Below are positions 1-5,863 of a DNA stretch of 6,227 nt, piece by piece. Origin of the DNA: an uncultured Pseudomonadota bacterium. GTDB lineage: Bacteria > Myxococcota_A > UBA796 > UBA9615. Where the stretch lies: the NCBI GenBank assembly GCA_937907595.1, contig CALCXL010000476.1, positions 1 to 6,227 of the forward strand, read 5' to 3'. The number at the start of each line of letters is the position of its first letter. The first letter of the stretch is position 1. Under the pieces are notes generated by a model that saw only the letters and a program-made list of their open reading frames with translations, ran no database searches and was not told where the DNA came from. Both the position numbers and the translations under genes were made by a program.

Positions 1-48
1 CAGGCCGAGGCCCGCATGGCGCGCAACCGCCGCAAGGTCAGGGGCTGA
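1..48 (+). CDS. 3' end of an unidentified plus-strand gene
   Basis: The first 15 codons in frame 1 read QAEARMARNRRKVRG and then TGA at 46-48. The segment is basic and Arg-rich and has high-GC third positions like the other genes, which fits the C-terminus of a real protein running in from the left. It overlaps the stop end of the convergent phosphatase gene by 11 bases, a common tail-to-tail arrangement. The fragment is too short to assign a family. It could also be chance open frame, so confidence is modest. Confidence 0.4.
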   Translation, partial: QAEARMARNRRKVRG

Positions 49-685
49 ACCGGGCGACGACCTCGTCGAAGCTGCGCACCTCGACCTCCGCCTCGGCGGG
101 TCGATCCGCGTGGATCCCGCCCCAGGAACACCACAGGGCCGGCATCCCGGCGGCGCGGGCCGCGTCGATGTCCACGTCGGAGTCGCCCAGCATGGTGCAG
201 TCCGCGGGCGCGACCCCCAAGGCCTCGGCCGCCGTCAGCAGCATCTCCGGCTCCGGCTTCCGGGTGGCCAGGCTGTCCCCGCCCAGCACCACCGGGAACC
301 AGCGGTGCAGGTTGAGGCCGGCCAGCACCAGGCGGGCGGGAGCGATCGGCTTGTTGGTGACCACGGCGAGCTTCACGCCCTGACGGCTCAGCGCCTCGAG
401 CCCCCGTTCGACCCCGGGAAAGGCGACCGTGTGGTCCAGCAGCACCCGCTCGTAGTGGTGCAGGAAGCGGCGCAATCGGGGGTCGTCCGGGGGGATGTCG
501 GCCTCGACCTCCTCCAGGCAGCGGCGGATCAGCGCACGCGCCCCTCGACCGACGTGGGCCAGGACGCGGTCCATGGGCAAGGAGGGCAGGGACAGCTCGG
601 CCAGCAGCAGGTTCACCGCGGCGGCCAGATCCTGGCGGGAGTCGACGAGCGTGCCGTCCAGATCGCAGAGGAGGGCGCGCGGCAC
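38..685 (-). CDS. gph: HAD-superfamily hydrolase, phosphoglycolate phosphatase-like
   Basis: A 215-residue cytosolic HAD phosphatase, normal length for the Gph/PGP group. All four HAD motifs are visible. Motif I is DLDGTLVDS with nucleophile D8 and acid/base D10; motif II is VVTNKP with T110; motif III is K143 in RKPEPE; motif IV is GDSDVD at 167-172 with Mg2+-binding D168 and D172. A helical cap occupies about residues 15-90, the C1 position used by phosphoglycolate phosphatases. The expected reaction is 2-phosphoglycolate to glycolate plus phosphate, salvaging a by-product of DNA repair, but related HAD enzymes act on other small phosphoesters, so substrate is inferred. Start is GTG at 685, one base after the TAG stop of the upstream DUF4388-like gene, so it is almost certainly co-transcribed and translationally coupled. 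No separate promoter is seen. Confidence 0.92.
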   Translation of the reverse strand: MPRALLCDLDGTLVDSRQDLAAAVNLLLAELSLPSLPMDRVLAHVGRGARALIRRCLEEVEADIPPDDPRLRRFLHHYERVLLDHTVAFPGVERGLEALSRQGVKLAVVTNKPIAPARLVLAGLNLHRWFPVVLGGDSLATRKPEPEMLLTAAEALGVAPADCTMLGDSDVDIDAARAAGMPALWCSWGGIHADRPAEAEVEVRSFDEVVARFSP

Positions 686-686
686 C

Positions 687-2453
687 CTACATCTGGTGCA
701 GTTGGCGCTCGAACACGACGATCTGCTCCATCATCTCCGTCTCTGCGTTGCCCGGGAGCATGTCCTTGGCGTTGTAGAGGTGGCTGAAGATCAGCTCGTA
801 CAGACCCTGGTGCAGCAGGCTGCCGTAGTCGCCCGGCGGGCAGTTGGACAGGTTGTTCACCAGCGGCGCCGCCAGGATGGAGCCGTCGGCGTCGACGGCC
901 AGATTCTCAAAGAGCTCGGGGTACTGGCGCTGGCTGGAGCTGAGCAGGGCGTTGAAGCGCTGCTGGGACTTCTCGGGGCCGATGTGCTCGGAGAAGGACC
1001 GAAAGATGATGCGGAAGATGTTGTTGAAGACATCGATGCGGTGGTGGAAGTCGTTGAGCTGCTCGCGGTCGAAGACGCCGACCTCTTCGCCCACGTTGAA
1101 GGTGCCGGTGGCCCCGGCGTCCTCATCCTCGTCCAGCACCACGGCGGCCAGCGGCTCCTCGGAGAGCACGTCGTCGTCCGCGTCGAAGGCGATCTCCACC
1201 TCCTGCACGGGAGGGGCCGGAGCCCCGTCGCCCATGTCGAACATGGCGAAGTCGTCGGACATCAGCTCGATGTCGTCGCTGGTGGCGGAGACCGGGGCGA
1301 CCTCGGGGCGGGTGTCCGTGGGACCGAAGCCCGCGTCGGCCAGGTCCTCATCGGCCAGCGCAGCGATGCCGTCCATCGAGTCCATGTCGCCCAACTCGAT
1401 GGCCGACTCGTCCTCGTCGTATTCGTCGCCGATGGCCTCGATGGCCGGCAGGCTCTCGTCCTGCTCCGCCTGCTTCTCCGCTCCCAGGACCTTCACGCCG
1501 GACAGGTCGACCTTGTCGAGCACGTCGTAGGACTTGATGAACTCGCCGCGCGCCGCTCGCTCGTAGTCCTCTTCGGTGATCTGCTCGTCGCCCGTGGGCT
1601 CGTGCGCGGCGGCGGGCTCGTCCGCCGGGGCGGCCAGATCCTCGGGGTCCCCGCTCAGCTCCTCGTCGTCCTCCGCCTCCGTCAGGAACTCCGGCTCCGC
1701 GAGGTCCAGCGCCGCGTGCTGGAAAGCTGGAGGCTCCACCTCGATCGCTGAGTCTCCGGGGTCGGCGGCGTCCGTCTCCCCGTCGGATCCCTCGTCGACG
1801 AAGAGCAGCCGCTTGGCCTTGAGCAGCCCGGCGGCGCGGATCGCGGCGTCGCGGCGGGGCGGGCCCAGGGTCGCGATGAGGGCTGGGAGGGTCGATGGGG
1901 TCTGCAGGGCCTCCCAGAGATCCGGCGCGACGTCGTCGGGGGCGTCGCCGGATGCGGCATAGAGCAGCCCGTCGTGCAGGACCTTCAGGGTGGGGCCGGC
2001 GCTCCGGCTCCAGGCCTTCAACTCGGCCAGGGCGTCGTCGAGCACCAGCCCGAACTGCATGTTCGGGGGGAAGACCGCGTCCTGCGACTCGAAGGTCAAG
2101 TCGGGGGCGGGCGCGACGGAGGCCCAGGCCAGGTTGTCGGCGAAGAGGTGGGCGCGTGCGGCCATGACCGCGTCGCCGGCGACCCCACCGTGCATGACCA
2201 GCTCGTCTGCGAGGTCCTGTCCCTCTTCCAGGCTATCGTGCACCGCCAGCAGGACGTCGGGGCTGACCGCGGCGGCCGCCACGAGCAGAGCGCCGAGCTC
2301 GCTCCGATCGTCCGGACTTCCACAGGCGATGAGCTCACCGCCCATGAAGTACAGATCGTGCTCAGGCCAATCAGACGCGCGAACGCGGAGCACGCCGGTG
2401 TGCCCCTGCTTGTGCGCCTTCTTGATATGAGCTTGGAGATCGCTCTTCGACAT
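687..2453 (-). CDS. DUF4388-like regulatory protein with long acidic linker and C-terminal helical domain
   Basis: A 588-residue soluble protein with no signal peptide or membrane span. Residues about 15-110 resemble the DUF4388/PatA-like domain: TGVLRVR, then LYFMGGELIACGS, then a helical part ending in a Trp (ADNLAWA). Residues about 130-220 contain a possible winged-helix-like stretch (LPALIATL, GLLKAKRLLF). Residues about 222-460 are a low-complexity Asp/Glu/Ala linker, interrupted by a basic/hydrophobic island near 292-325 (EEDYERAARGEFIKSYDVLD). Residues about 461-588 form a compact helix-rich domain (FNNIFRIIFRSF; LYELIFSHLY) that I do not recognise. DUF4388 proteins are common in myxobacteria and relatives and are usually linked to signalling or surface motility, but the molecular role is unknown. 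The ATG at 2453 is preceded by GGGG and by a promoter at 2540-2569. The phosphatase gene follows after one base. The CDS is secure; the domain name is a by-eye match. Confidence 0.85.
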   Translation of the reverse strand: MSKSDLQAHIKKAHKQGHTGVLRVRASDWPEHDLYFMGGELIACGSPDDRSELGALLVAAAAVSPDVLLAVHDSLEEGQDLADELVMHGGVAGDAVMAARAHLFADNLAWASVAPAPDLTFESQDAVFPPNMQFGLVLDDALAELKAWSRSAGPTLKVLHDGLLYAASGDAPDDVAPDLWEALQTPSTLPALIATLGPPRRDAAIRAAGLLKAKRLLFVDEGSDGETDAADPGDSAIEVEPPAFQHAALDLAEPEFLTEAEDDEELSGDPEDLAAPADEPAAAHEPTGDEQITEEDYERAARGEFIKSYDVLDKVDLSGVKVLGAEKQAEQDESLPAIEAIGDEYDEDESAIELGDMDSMDGIAALADEDLADAGFGPTDTRPEVAPVSATSDDIELMSDDFAMFDMGDGAPAPPVQEVEIAFDADDDVLSEEPLAAVVLDEDEDAGATGTFNVGEEVGVFDREQLNDFHHRIDVFNNIFRIIFRSFSEHIGPEKSQQRFNALLSSSQRQYPELFENLAVDADGSILAAPLVNNLSNCPPGDYGSLLHQGLYELIFSHLYNAKDMLPGNAETEMMEQIVVFERQLHQM

Positions 2454-2539
2454 CGACCCCGCGGTGGCCTTCCTTGGCTGCCAGCCAGCCGTGCCCTGGA
2501 TGGTCGTGCGGGCCGAGAAACGACCACGACACCGAGCAA

Positions 2540-2569
2540 ATGCTAGCCGCGCGGGACGTTCTTGGTCAA
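2540..2569 (-). promoter_or_regulatory. Sigma-70-type promoter of the DUF4388-gph unit
   Basis: On the minus strand, TTGACC (2569-2564, five of six to TTGACA) is followed after 18 bases by TAGCAT (2545-2540, four of six to TATAAT). Transcription would start near 2533, leaving an ~80-base leader before the ATG at 2453. That leader contains a GTCGTG/CACGAC inverted repeat (2503-2508 with 2525-2530) and a TGGCT-GCC-AGCCA hairpin (2475-2487) near the start codon. The motif lies in the 153-base gap after the S41 gene, so the two gene sets probably form separate units. This is a motif match only. Confidence 0.5.
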
Positions 2570-2606
2570 GGCAGCCCGGCGTTAGGCGGGGCGTTCACGG
2601 CTGGAG

Positions 2607-3887
2607 TCAGCGTGCGCCGTCGGCTGCCGTCTCCAGGTAGTGCACCGCGGTCTCGAACTGGGGATCGGTCAGGCCGGCCCCCGCCGAGTCCGGGCCCTCC
2701 TGCCGCGACCCCCAGATCGGCAGGTCGGGCAGCACGCCCTGGCCTTGCCAGCTGCGCCCGGTGGGCGACTGCAGCCAGACCGAGTCCAGGCGGAGGGTGA
2801 GGCCGTGACCCAGGGCCACGAGGGTCTGGGTGCGTCCCACCCCCATCGTCGGCTCGCCGATGACGTAGGCCCGCCCGTGCTCCTGGAGCGCGGCCGCCAC
2901 CGCCTCGGCGGCGCCGAGGGTCCAGCCATTGACCAACACCGCCACCGACTCCGTGATCACGGGGTCTCGGCTCGCGAGCAGGTCCCGCTCTCCCAGCCCC
3001 GGCTCCACCGTGCGCATCAGCACCGTCTCCCGGGGGAGGAAGAGGTCGGCGACGGCTGCCGCGGCCTTCAAGTCGCCGCCGGGGTTGTTCCGCAGGTCGA
3101 GCAGGTATCGGTCGGCCCCCATCTGCTTGAGCCGCCCCAGGCTCTCCTCCACCTCCAGCGGCGTGCCGCGGTGAAACTGGAAGACCTGGATGTAGCCGAC
3201 GCCGTTGGGACGCAGCTCCTCTCCCACGCTCCGCACCGCGAAGGCCTGTCGCTCCAGGACCACCCGGTAGCGCGCTGCCCCCAGGCCCTGGCCGCGGAGC
3301 ACGTCGAGGGTGACCCGGCTGCCCAGGCCTCCCTGGAGCATCGAGATGACGGTCTGCAGGTCCGCGCCGGCGAAGGGACGCCCGTCGAGGGAGACGATCT
3401 GGTCTCCGGGCAGCAAGCCCACGCGCTCGGCCGGGGAGCCTGGCAGCACCCGAGACACCGCGATGACCCCCACCTCGCCGTACAGCTGGAACTCGATCCC
3501 CAGGCCGGTGAGCATGCCGTCCAGCCCCTCCGCCAGCCGCCGCGCCTCGTCGTCGAGCAGCAGCATCCCCGGCGGGGGAAGGCCGGCCGCCCGGGGGCTG
3601 GCGTCCTCCATCATGCGGTGGTTCGCGACAGCGATCATGCCCTGCATGGCGCCCAGGTAGAGCTCGGTGTCCGACAGGCGGTCCGCCCCGATCCGCGCCA
3701 GCAGGAGCTCCCGGAGCTGGGCGAACAAGGCCTGCGCCTCCGGTCCAGACAGCTCCAGCCCGAGCACCGCGTTCGCGTCTCCGGCGCCCGGCGGCAGGTC
3801 GCCGCACACCGGCTCGGCCGCCGCGCAGGGCGGCACCAGCAGCGGGGCCATCGAGGCGGCGAAGAGGAGGGCGAGGAGGCGGGACAT
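2607..3887 (-). CDS. Exported PDZ/S41-family protein lacking the catalytic dyad (C-terminal-processing pseudoprotease)
   Basis: A 426-residue protein of the C-terminal processing peptidase (CtpA/Prc, S41) family. Residues 1-24 are a Sec signal peptide (MSRLLALLFAAS, cleavage expected after PCAAA); there is no lipobox. A helical N-terminal part (about 40-125) precedes a PDZ domain (about 125-205, with SPAERVGLLPGDQIVSLDG). The S41 core follows, with GYIQVFQF (231-238), DLRNNPGG (264-271), VAVLVN (315-320) and IGEPT (343-347). In active enzymes these last two blocks read SASASE and GEPTFGKG, with the nucleophilic Ser and general-base Lys 25 residues apart. Here the ungapped alignment gives TLGAAE with G325, and GEPTMGVG with V350, so both catalytic residues are gone while the fold motifs remain. 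The start at 3887 is chosen because it begins the signal peptide 22 bases after the anti-sigma stop; the longer open frame would overlap that gene. It is the third gene of the sigma operon, suggesting a periplasmic peptide-binding or regulatory role. Confidence 0.9.
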   Translation of the reverse strand: MSRLLALLFAASMAPLLVPPCAAAEPVCGDLPPGAGDANAVLGLELSGPEAQALFAQLRELLLARIGADRLSDTELYLGAMQGMIAVANHRMMEDASPRAAGLPPPGMLLLDDEARRLAEGLDGMLTGLGIEFQLYGEVGVIAVSRVLPGSPAERVGLLPGDQIVSLDGRPFAGADLQTVISMLQGGLGSRVTLDVLRGQGLGAARYRVVLERQAFAVRSVGEELRPNGVGYIQVFQFHRGTPLEVEESLGRLKQMGADRYLLDLRNNPGGDLKAAAAVADLFLPRETVLMRTVEPGLGERDLLASRDPVITESVAVLVNGWTLGAAEAVAAALQEHGRAYVIGEPTMGVGRTQTLVALGHGLTLRLDSVWLQSPTGRSWQGQGVLPDLPIWGSRQEGPDSAGAGLTDPQFETAVHYLETAADGAR

Positions 3888-3909
3888 CAGGGGCTCGGCG
3901 CCAGCGCGC

Positions 3910-4551
3910 TCAGCGAACGACCCGGGGGGCGTCGTAGGAGGCCTGCCGCACGGAGGCACCCACGATCCCGGGCTGGCTGTAGAGGCCCCGCCGGGGAGGC
4001 AGCGCAGCGCCCAGGGCCGAGGGCGCCGACGGCGGGAGGAACACCGGGGCCATGGCGCGCCCGGGCGGGTCGGTGCCGTCGTCCGAGCGTGCATCCGCGA
4101 CCGCGACGCGCTCCTGCAGCGCCTGGATGATCGCCTCACGGCGTGCGACCGAGTCCTCCAGGTCCTGGACCTTGGTGTGGTTGAGGGCGACACCCCCGGC
4201 GAGCATCACCATCACCCCGAGCCAGGCGGCGGCGGCGACCATGGGCACCCGCACCTCGCGTCGGGCCAGGCCCGCCACCGCGGCGCCCACGCCGGTCGGG
4301 GCGTCGATGCCCGGGTCGATGCCGGCAGCCAGGCGCTCCTTGAGGCAGGCGTCGAAACGATCGAAGAGCGCGGCCTCCAGCTCCTGGGGGGCGCGCGGCG
4401 CCGTCAGCGGGGGCAGGGCCTCCACCGACTCGATCACCGCCAGGCACTCGGCGCAGACCTCGATGTGAGCGCCCACGGCCTCGCACTCGGCGTCCGGCAG
4501 CTCGCCGTCCAGGAACGGCGCGACCAGGTTCTGGACCCGCCAGCAGTTCAT
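3910..4551 (-). CDS. ZAS-family anti-sigma factor, single-span membrane protein
   Basis: A 213-residue protein with an N-terminal zinc-finger anti-sigma (zf-HC2/ZAS) domain: C3, H29, C33 and C36 give the C-x25-H-x3-C-x2-C zinc ligand pattern that clamps ECF sigma factors. A helical stretch (about 55-76, LEAALFDRFDACLKERL) and a flexible linker lead to one membrane span at about 103-123 (VPMVAAAAWLGVMVMLAGGV). Beyond it lie a short coiled-coil-like helix (about 127-150) and a Pro/Ala-rich tail with no recognised domain, presumably periplasmic. The ATG overlaps the sigma stop as ATGA, the classic translationally coupled sigma/anti-sigma arrangement, so its partner is almost certainly the preceding gene product. 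The family normally holds the sigma factor at the inner membrane until a signal inactivates it by proteolysis or conformational change. What triggers release here is unknown. Confidence 0.92.
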   Translation of the reverse strand: MNCWRVQNLVAPFLDGELPDAECEAVGAHIEVCAECLAVIESVEALPPLTAPRAPQELEAALFDRFDACLKERLAAGIDPGIDAPTGVGAAVAGLARREVRVPMVAAAAWLGVMVMLAGGVALNHTKVQDLEDSVARREAIIQALQERVAVADARSDDGTDPPGRAMAPVFLPPSAPSALGAALPPRRGLYSQPGIVGASVRQASYDAPRVVR

Positions 4552-5177
4552 TCGCCCTCCCCCTCGGAGAGGACACCGTGCAGGCGCACCTTGGGGCGGC
4601 TGAGGCGGCTCATCACCGTGCCCAGCTTCACCTGCAGGACGTCCGCGATCTCCTGGTAGGAGAGGTCGTCGAAGTAGCGCAGGGTCAGGATCGTGCGGTG
4701 CTCGGGGCTGAGGGCGTCCATGGCGTGGGCCACGCCCTCGCTCATCTCGCGGTCGAGCACGGCGTCGATGGCGGTGTGCTGCACCTGCAAGCCGGCGCTG
4801 GCCTTGCCCAGGCGGTCCAGGATCCCGCCGCGGCGGTGCCGGTCGCGCACGATGTTGTAGCAACGGTTCGTGCAGACCCGGAACAGCCAGGCCTTGGTGC
4901 GGAACCCGGGGTCGAACAGCCGGGGCTCGTGGTAGCCGCGCACGAACACGTCCTGGGCCACGTCGAAGGCTTCTTCGCTGTCCCGCGTGATGTAGAGCGC
5001 GTGGTAGTAGATGCGGTCGCGGTACTTGCGTACCAGGAGATCGAAGGCCCGCTCGCGATCACGCGTCGCGATGTCGTGGATCTCCTCGTCGGAGACCCCC
5101 GCCGCTTCGGCCTTCGGTACCAGCTTCAATGTGGCTCGAGCCATCGGTTCGTCACCCTCTCCGGAGCTGTGGGGCAT
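4548..5177 (-). CDS. ECF (group 4) RNA polymerase sigma factor
   Basis: A 209-residue extracytoplasmic-function sigma factor. Region 2 spans about residues 39-115: RAFDLLVRKYRDRIYYHAL, then the core-binding and -10 segment DVAQDVFVRGYHEP, then FRTKAWLFRVCTNRCYNIVRD. Region 4 spans about 146-202: LSPEHRTILTLRYFDDLSYQEIADVL, then GTVMSRLSRPKVRL, the helix-turn-helix that reads the -35 element. There is no region 3 and no extra C-terminal domain, as expected for ECF factors. The start could be the ATG at 5177, preceded by GGAAG, or the ATG at 5144 (codon 12), preceded by GGAGAGG; the first 25 residues are not part of the conserved fold. The adjacent downstream ZAS anti-sigma gene overlaps it by four bases. 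An RpoE-like promoter at 5185-5212 suggests positive autoregulation. Exact ECF subgroup not assigned. Confidence 0.95.
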   Translation of the reverse strand: MPHSSGEGDEPMARATLKLVPKAEAAGVSDEEIHDIATRDRERAFDLLVRKYRDRIYYHALYITRDSEEAFDVAQDVFVRGYHEPRLFDPGFRTKAWLFRVCTNRCYNIVRDRHRRGGILDRLGKASAGLQVQHTAIDAVLDREMSEGVAHAMDALSPEHRTILTLRYFDDLSYQEIADVLQVKLGTVMSRLSRPKVRLHGVLSEGEGE

Positions 5178-5184
5178 CGGTCTT

Positions 5185-5212
5185 CCAGACCCCGCAGCGT
5201 GGGGCTTGTTCC
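5185..5212 (-). promoter_or_regulatory. Putative ECF-type (RpoE-like) promoter of the sigma operon
   Basis: On the minus strand, GGAACAA (5212-5206) is followed by 16 bases and TCTGG (5189-5185). This fits the RpoE-class pattern GGAACTT-N16-TCTGA, with the invariant GGAAC intact. Start of transcription would be near 5178, next to the ATG at 5177. The message would then be almost leaderless for that start, or would carry a ~34-base leader with GGAGAGG if the ATG at 5144 is used. Its position directly before an ECF sigma gene, where such promoters usually mediate autoregulation, raises confidence. Confidence 0.5.
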
Positions 5213-5259
5213 CTCATGCTCCCAAGACACCGGCCCGTGGTGGGTATTCCCGACGAAGA

Positions 5260-5502
5260 TCAGTAGTTGCGGTCTTCGATGATCTCGAGCACGTAGCGCT
5301 TCTTCCTCTTGCCGCCCGCGGCCGAGATGATCGTGCGGAGGGCCTGCGCGTGCGCGCCCTTCTTGCCGATGACCTTGCCGATGTCTTCCTTGGCGACCTT
5401 CAGCTCGATGACGCTGCTGTGCTGGCCTTCGACCTCCGTGACCACCACCTCTTCGGGGCAGTCCACCAGGGCCTTCACCATCAGTTCGACGAGTTCTTTC
5501 AC
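5260..5502 (-). CDS. khpA: KhpA, KH-domain RNA-binding protein
   Basis: An 80-residue cytosolic protein, the usual KhpA (YlqC) length, made of a single KH domain. It begins VKELVELMVKALVDCPEEV, has the KH signature IGKVIGKKGAHAQALRTII with the GKKG loop (46-49) that grips the RNA backbone, and ends in the strand RYVLEIIED. KhpA pairs with KhpB/Jag in many bacteria to bind sRNAs and mRNAs as a Hfq/ProQ-like chaperone and affects cell-wall growth. Start is GTG at 5502, chosen because a perfect GAGGAGG lies five bases upstream and because homologues start at this point; the longer in-frame ATG at 5595 adds 31 non-homologous residues. khpA usually sits in the rpsP-khpA-rimM-trmD cluster, whereas here none of those genes is adjacent. 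It lies 82 bases upstream of the sigma gene on the same strand, with an sRNA divergent on its other side. Confidence 0.93.
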   Translation of the reverse strand: MKELVELMVKALVDCPEEVVVTEVEGQHSSVIELKVAKEDIGKVIGKKGAHAQALRTIISAAGGKRKKRYVLEIIEDRNY

Positions 5503-5507
5503 TGCGG

Positions 5508-5514
5508 CCTCCTC
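5508..5514 (-). promoter_or_regulatory. Ribosome binding site of khpA
   Basis: GAGGAGG on the minus strand, five bases before the GTG start at 5502. It is the strongest Shine-Dalgarno in the window and settles the khpA start. The extended site UGAGGAGG (5515-5508) is exactly complementary to CCUCCUCA in the third C-rich loop of the neighbouring sRNA (6063-6070). Confidence 0.8.
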
Positions 5515-5578
5515 AACGTCCACCTGCCGACGGCCGGCCCGGGGGACGCGGCGGCATTGCCCTGCTTCTACCCCATGG

Positions 5579-5606
5579 ATTCTAGCCCCCCGCACCGCCT
5601 GCGCAA
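5579..5606 (-). promoter_or_regulatory. Putative sigma-70 promoter of khpA
   Basis: On the minus strand, TAGAAT (5584-5579, five of six to TATAAT) lies 16 bases after TTGCGC (5606-5601, only TTG conserved). Transcription would begin near 5572, about 70 bases before the khpA GTG. The -10 is good, the -35 weak. No better candidate is seen between khpA and the palindromes at 5691-5743. Confidence 0.35.
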
Positions 5607-5690
5607 GCCGGCCTGTCCCGGCGGTCTGCGGGAGCTACGAAGCGAGCTTGCGGCGCTCGCACGCGCGGGAGACGTATCAATATGAGACGT

Positions 5691-5743
5691 CGACGCACAA
5701 TGAAACGTTTCAGGATGATGCGGCGGTTCATTGTGAATCGTCG
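5691..5743. promoter_or_regulatory. Palindromic sites, candidate enhancer (UAS) for the sigma-54 promoter
   Basis: Site A is a perfect 12-bp palindrome TGAAACGTTTCA at 5701-5712. Site B is GGTTCA-TTG-TGAATC at 5725-5739 (five of six pairs). Together they form a larger inverted repeat: CACAATGAA (5696-5704) with TTCATTGTG (5727-5735), extended after a 3-base bulge by CGACG (5691-5695) with CGTCG (5739-5743). The sites lie about 120-170 bp before the predicted sigma-54 start, the usual distance for NtrC-type enhancer-binding proteins. Site A also resembles a LacI/Cra-family operator. It is upstream of khpA too, so it could serve either direction. Confidence 0.45.
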
Positions 5744-5836
5744 TTCGGTATCGTTGGTGCCGCGGATCGGTCTGAGAAGCACCCCACCGGGCCGTCCACC
5801 CCCGATGCGGAGGAAAAGATCGCAGCGATCCACGCC

Positions 5837-5853
5837 TTGGCACGACCGGTGCA
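5837..5853 (+). promoter_or_regulatory. Sigma-54 (RpoN) promoter
   Basis: TGGCACG at 5838-5844 matches the -24 consensus exactly. After the required four bases comes GTGCA at 5849-5853, against consensus TTGCA. The invariant GG (5839-5840) and GC (5851-5852) are present at the correct spacing, and the preceding base is the expected pyrimidine. Counting the C at 5852 as -12 places the start of transcription near A5864, at the foot of the structured RNA. A sigma-70 reading (TTGGCA-N15-TATGGG) overlaps it but has short spacing and a poor -10. Confidence 0.65.
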
Positions 5854-5863
5854 GAGGTATGGG

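Larger units (their letters stand above)
5503..5863. other. Intergenic regulatory region between divergent khpA and the sRNA
   Basis: About 360 bases without a believable protein gene. It holds the khpA ribosome site and promoter on the minus strand and, for the plus strand, an AT-richer island with palindromes (5691-5743) and a sigma-54 promoter (5837-5853). Small hairpins occur at 5642-5660 (GCGAGC/GCTCGC, 7-base loop) and 5818-5830 (GATCG-CAG-CGATC). A 7-bp direct repeat GAGACGT occurs at 5669-5675 and 5684-5690. Open frames across it use many AGA, AGG and CGA codons and lack the GC3 bias of the real genes. Confidence 0.7.

Noticed and set aside
495..1751. Long plus-strand open frame (418 codons) opposite the DUF4388-like gene
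   Set aside because: It spans two real minus-strand genes, has no domain or ribosome site, and is the usual antisense shadow of high-GC coding sequence. The plus-strand frames at 2640-4130, 3667-4659 and 4578-5282 were rejected for the same reason.
2575..2606. Intrinsic terminator after the S41 gene (GCCC-C-GC / GC-C-GGGC hairpin)
   Set aside because: The stem is short with a C-C mismatch and no T-run follows; too weak to annotate.
3888..4193. Upstream in-frame extension of the S41 gene to ATG 4193
   Set aside because: It would overlap the anti-sigma gene by nearly 300 bases and bury the signal peptide inside the protein; the added 102 residues are Arg/Ser/Pro-rich shadow sequence.
5178..5259. 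Intrinsic terminator between khpA and the sigma gene
   Set aside because: Only a 4-bp CACC/GGTG stem and an imperfect CCCC/GGGG hairpin are present, with no T-run, so whether khpA reads through into the sigma gene cannot be decided from sequence.
5503..5595. Extension of KhpA to ATG 5595
   Set aside because: The added residues match no KH protein, and the GTG at 5502 has a perfect GAGGAGG at five bases.
5582..5728. Minus-strand Arg-rich frame of 49 codons beginning MNRRIILKRFIV
   Set aside because: There is no ribosome site, and its start mirrors the plus-strand frame only because the DNA there is an inverted repeat.
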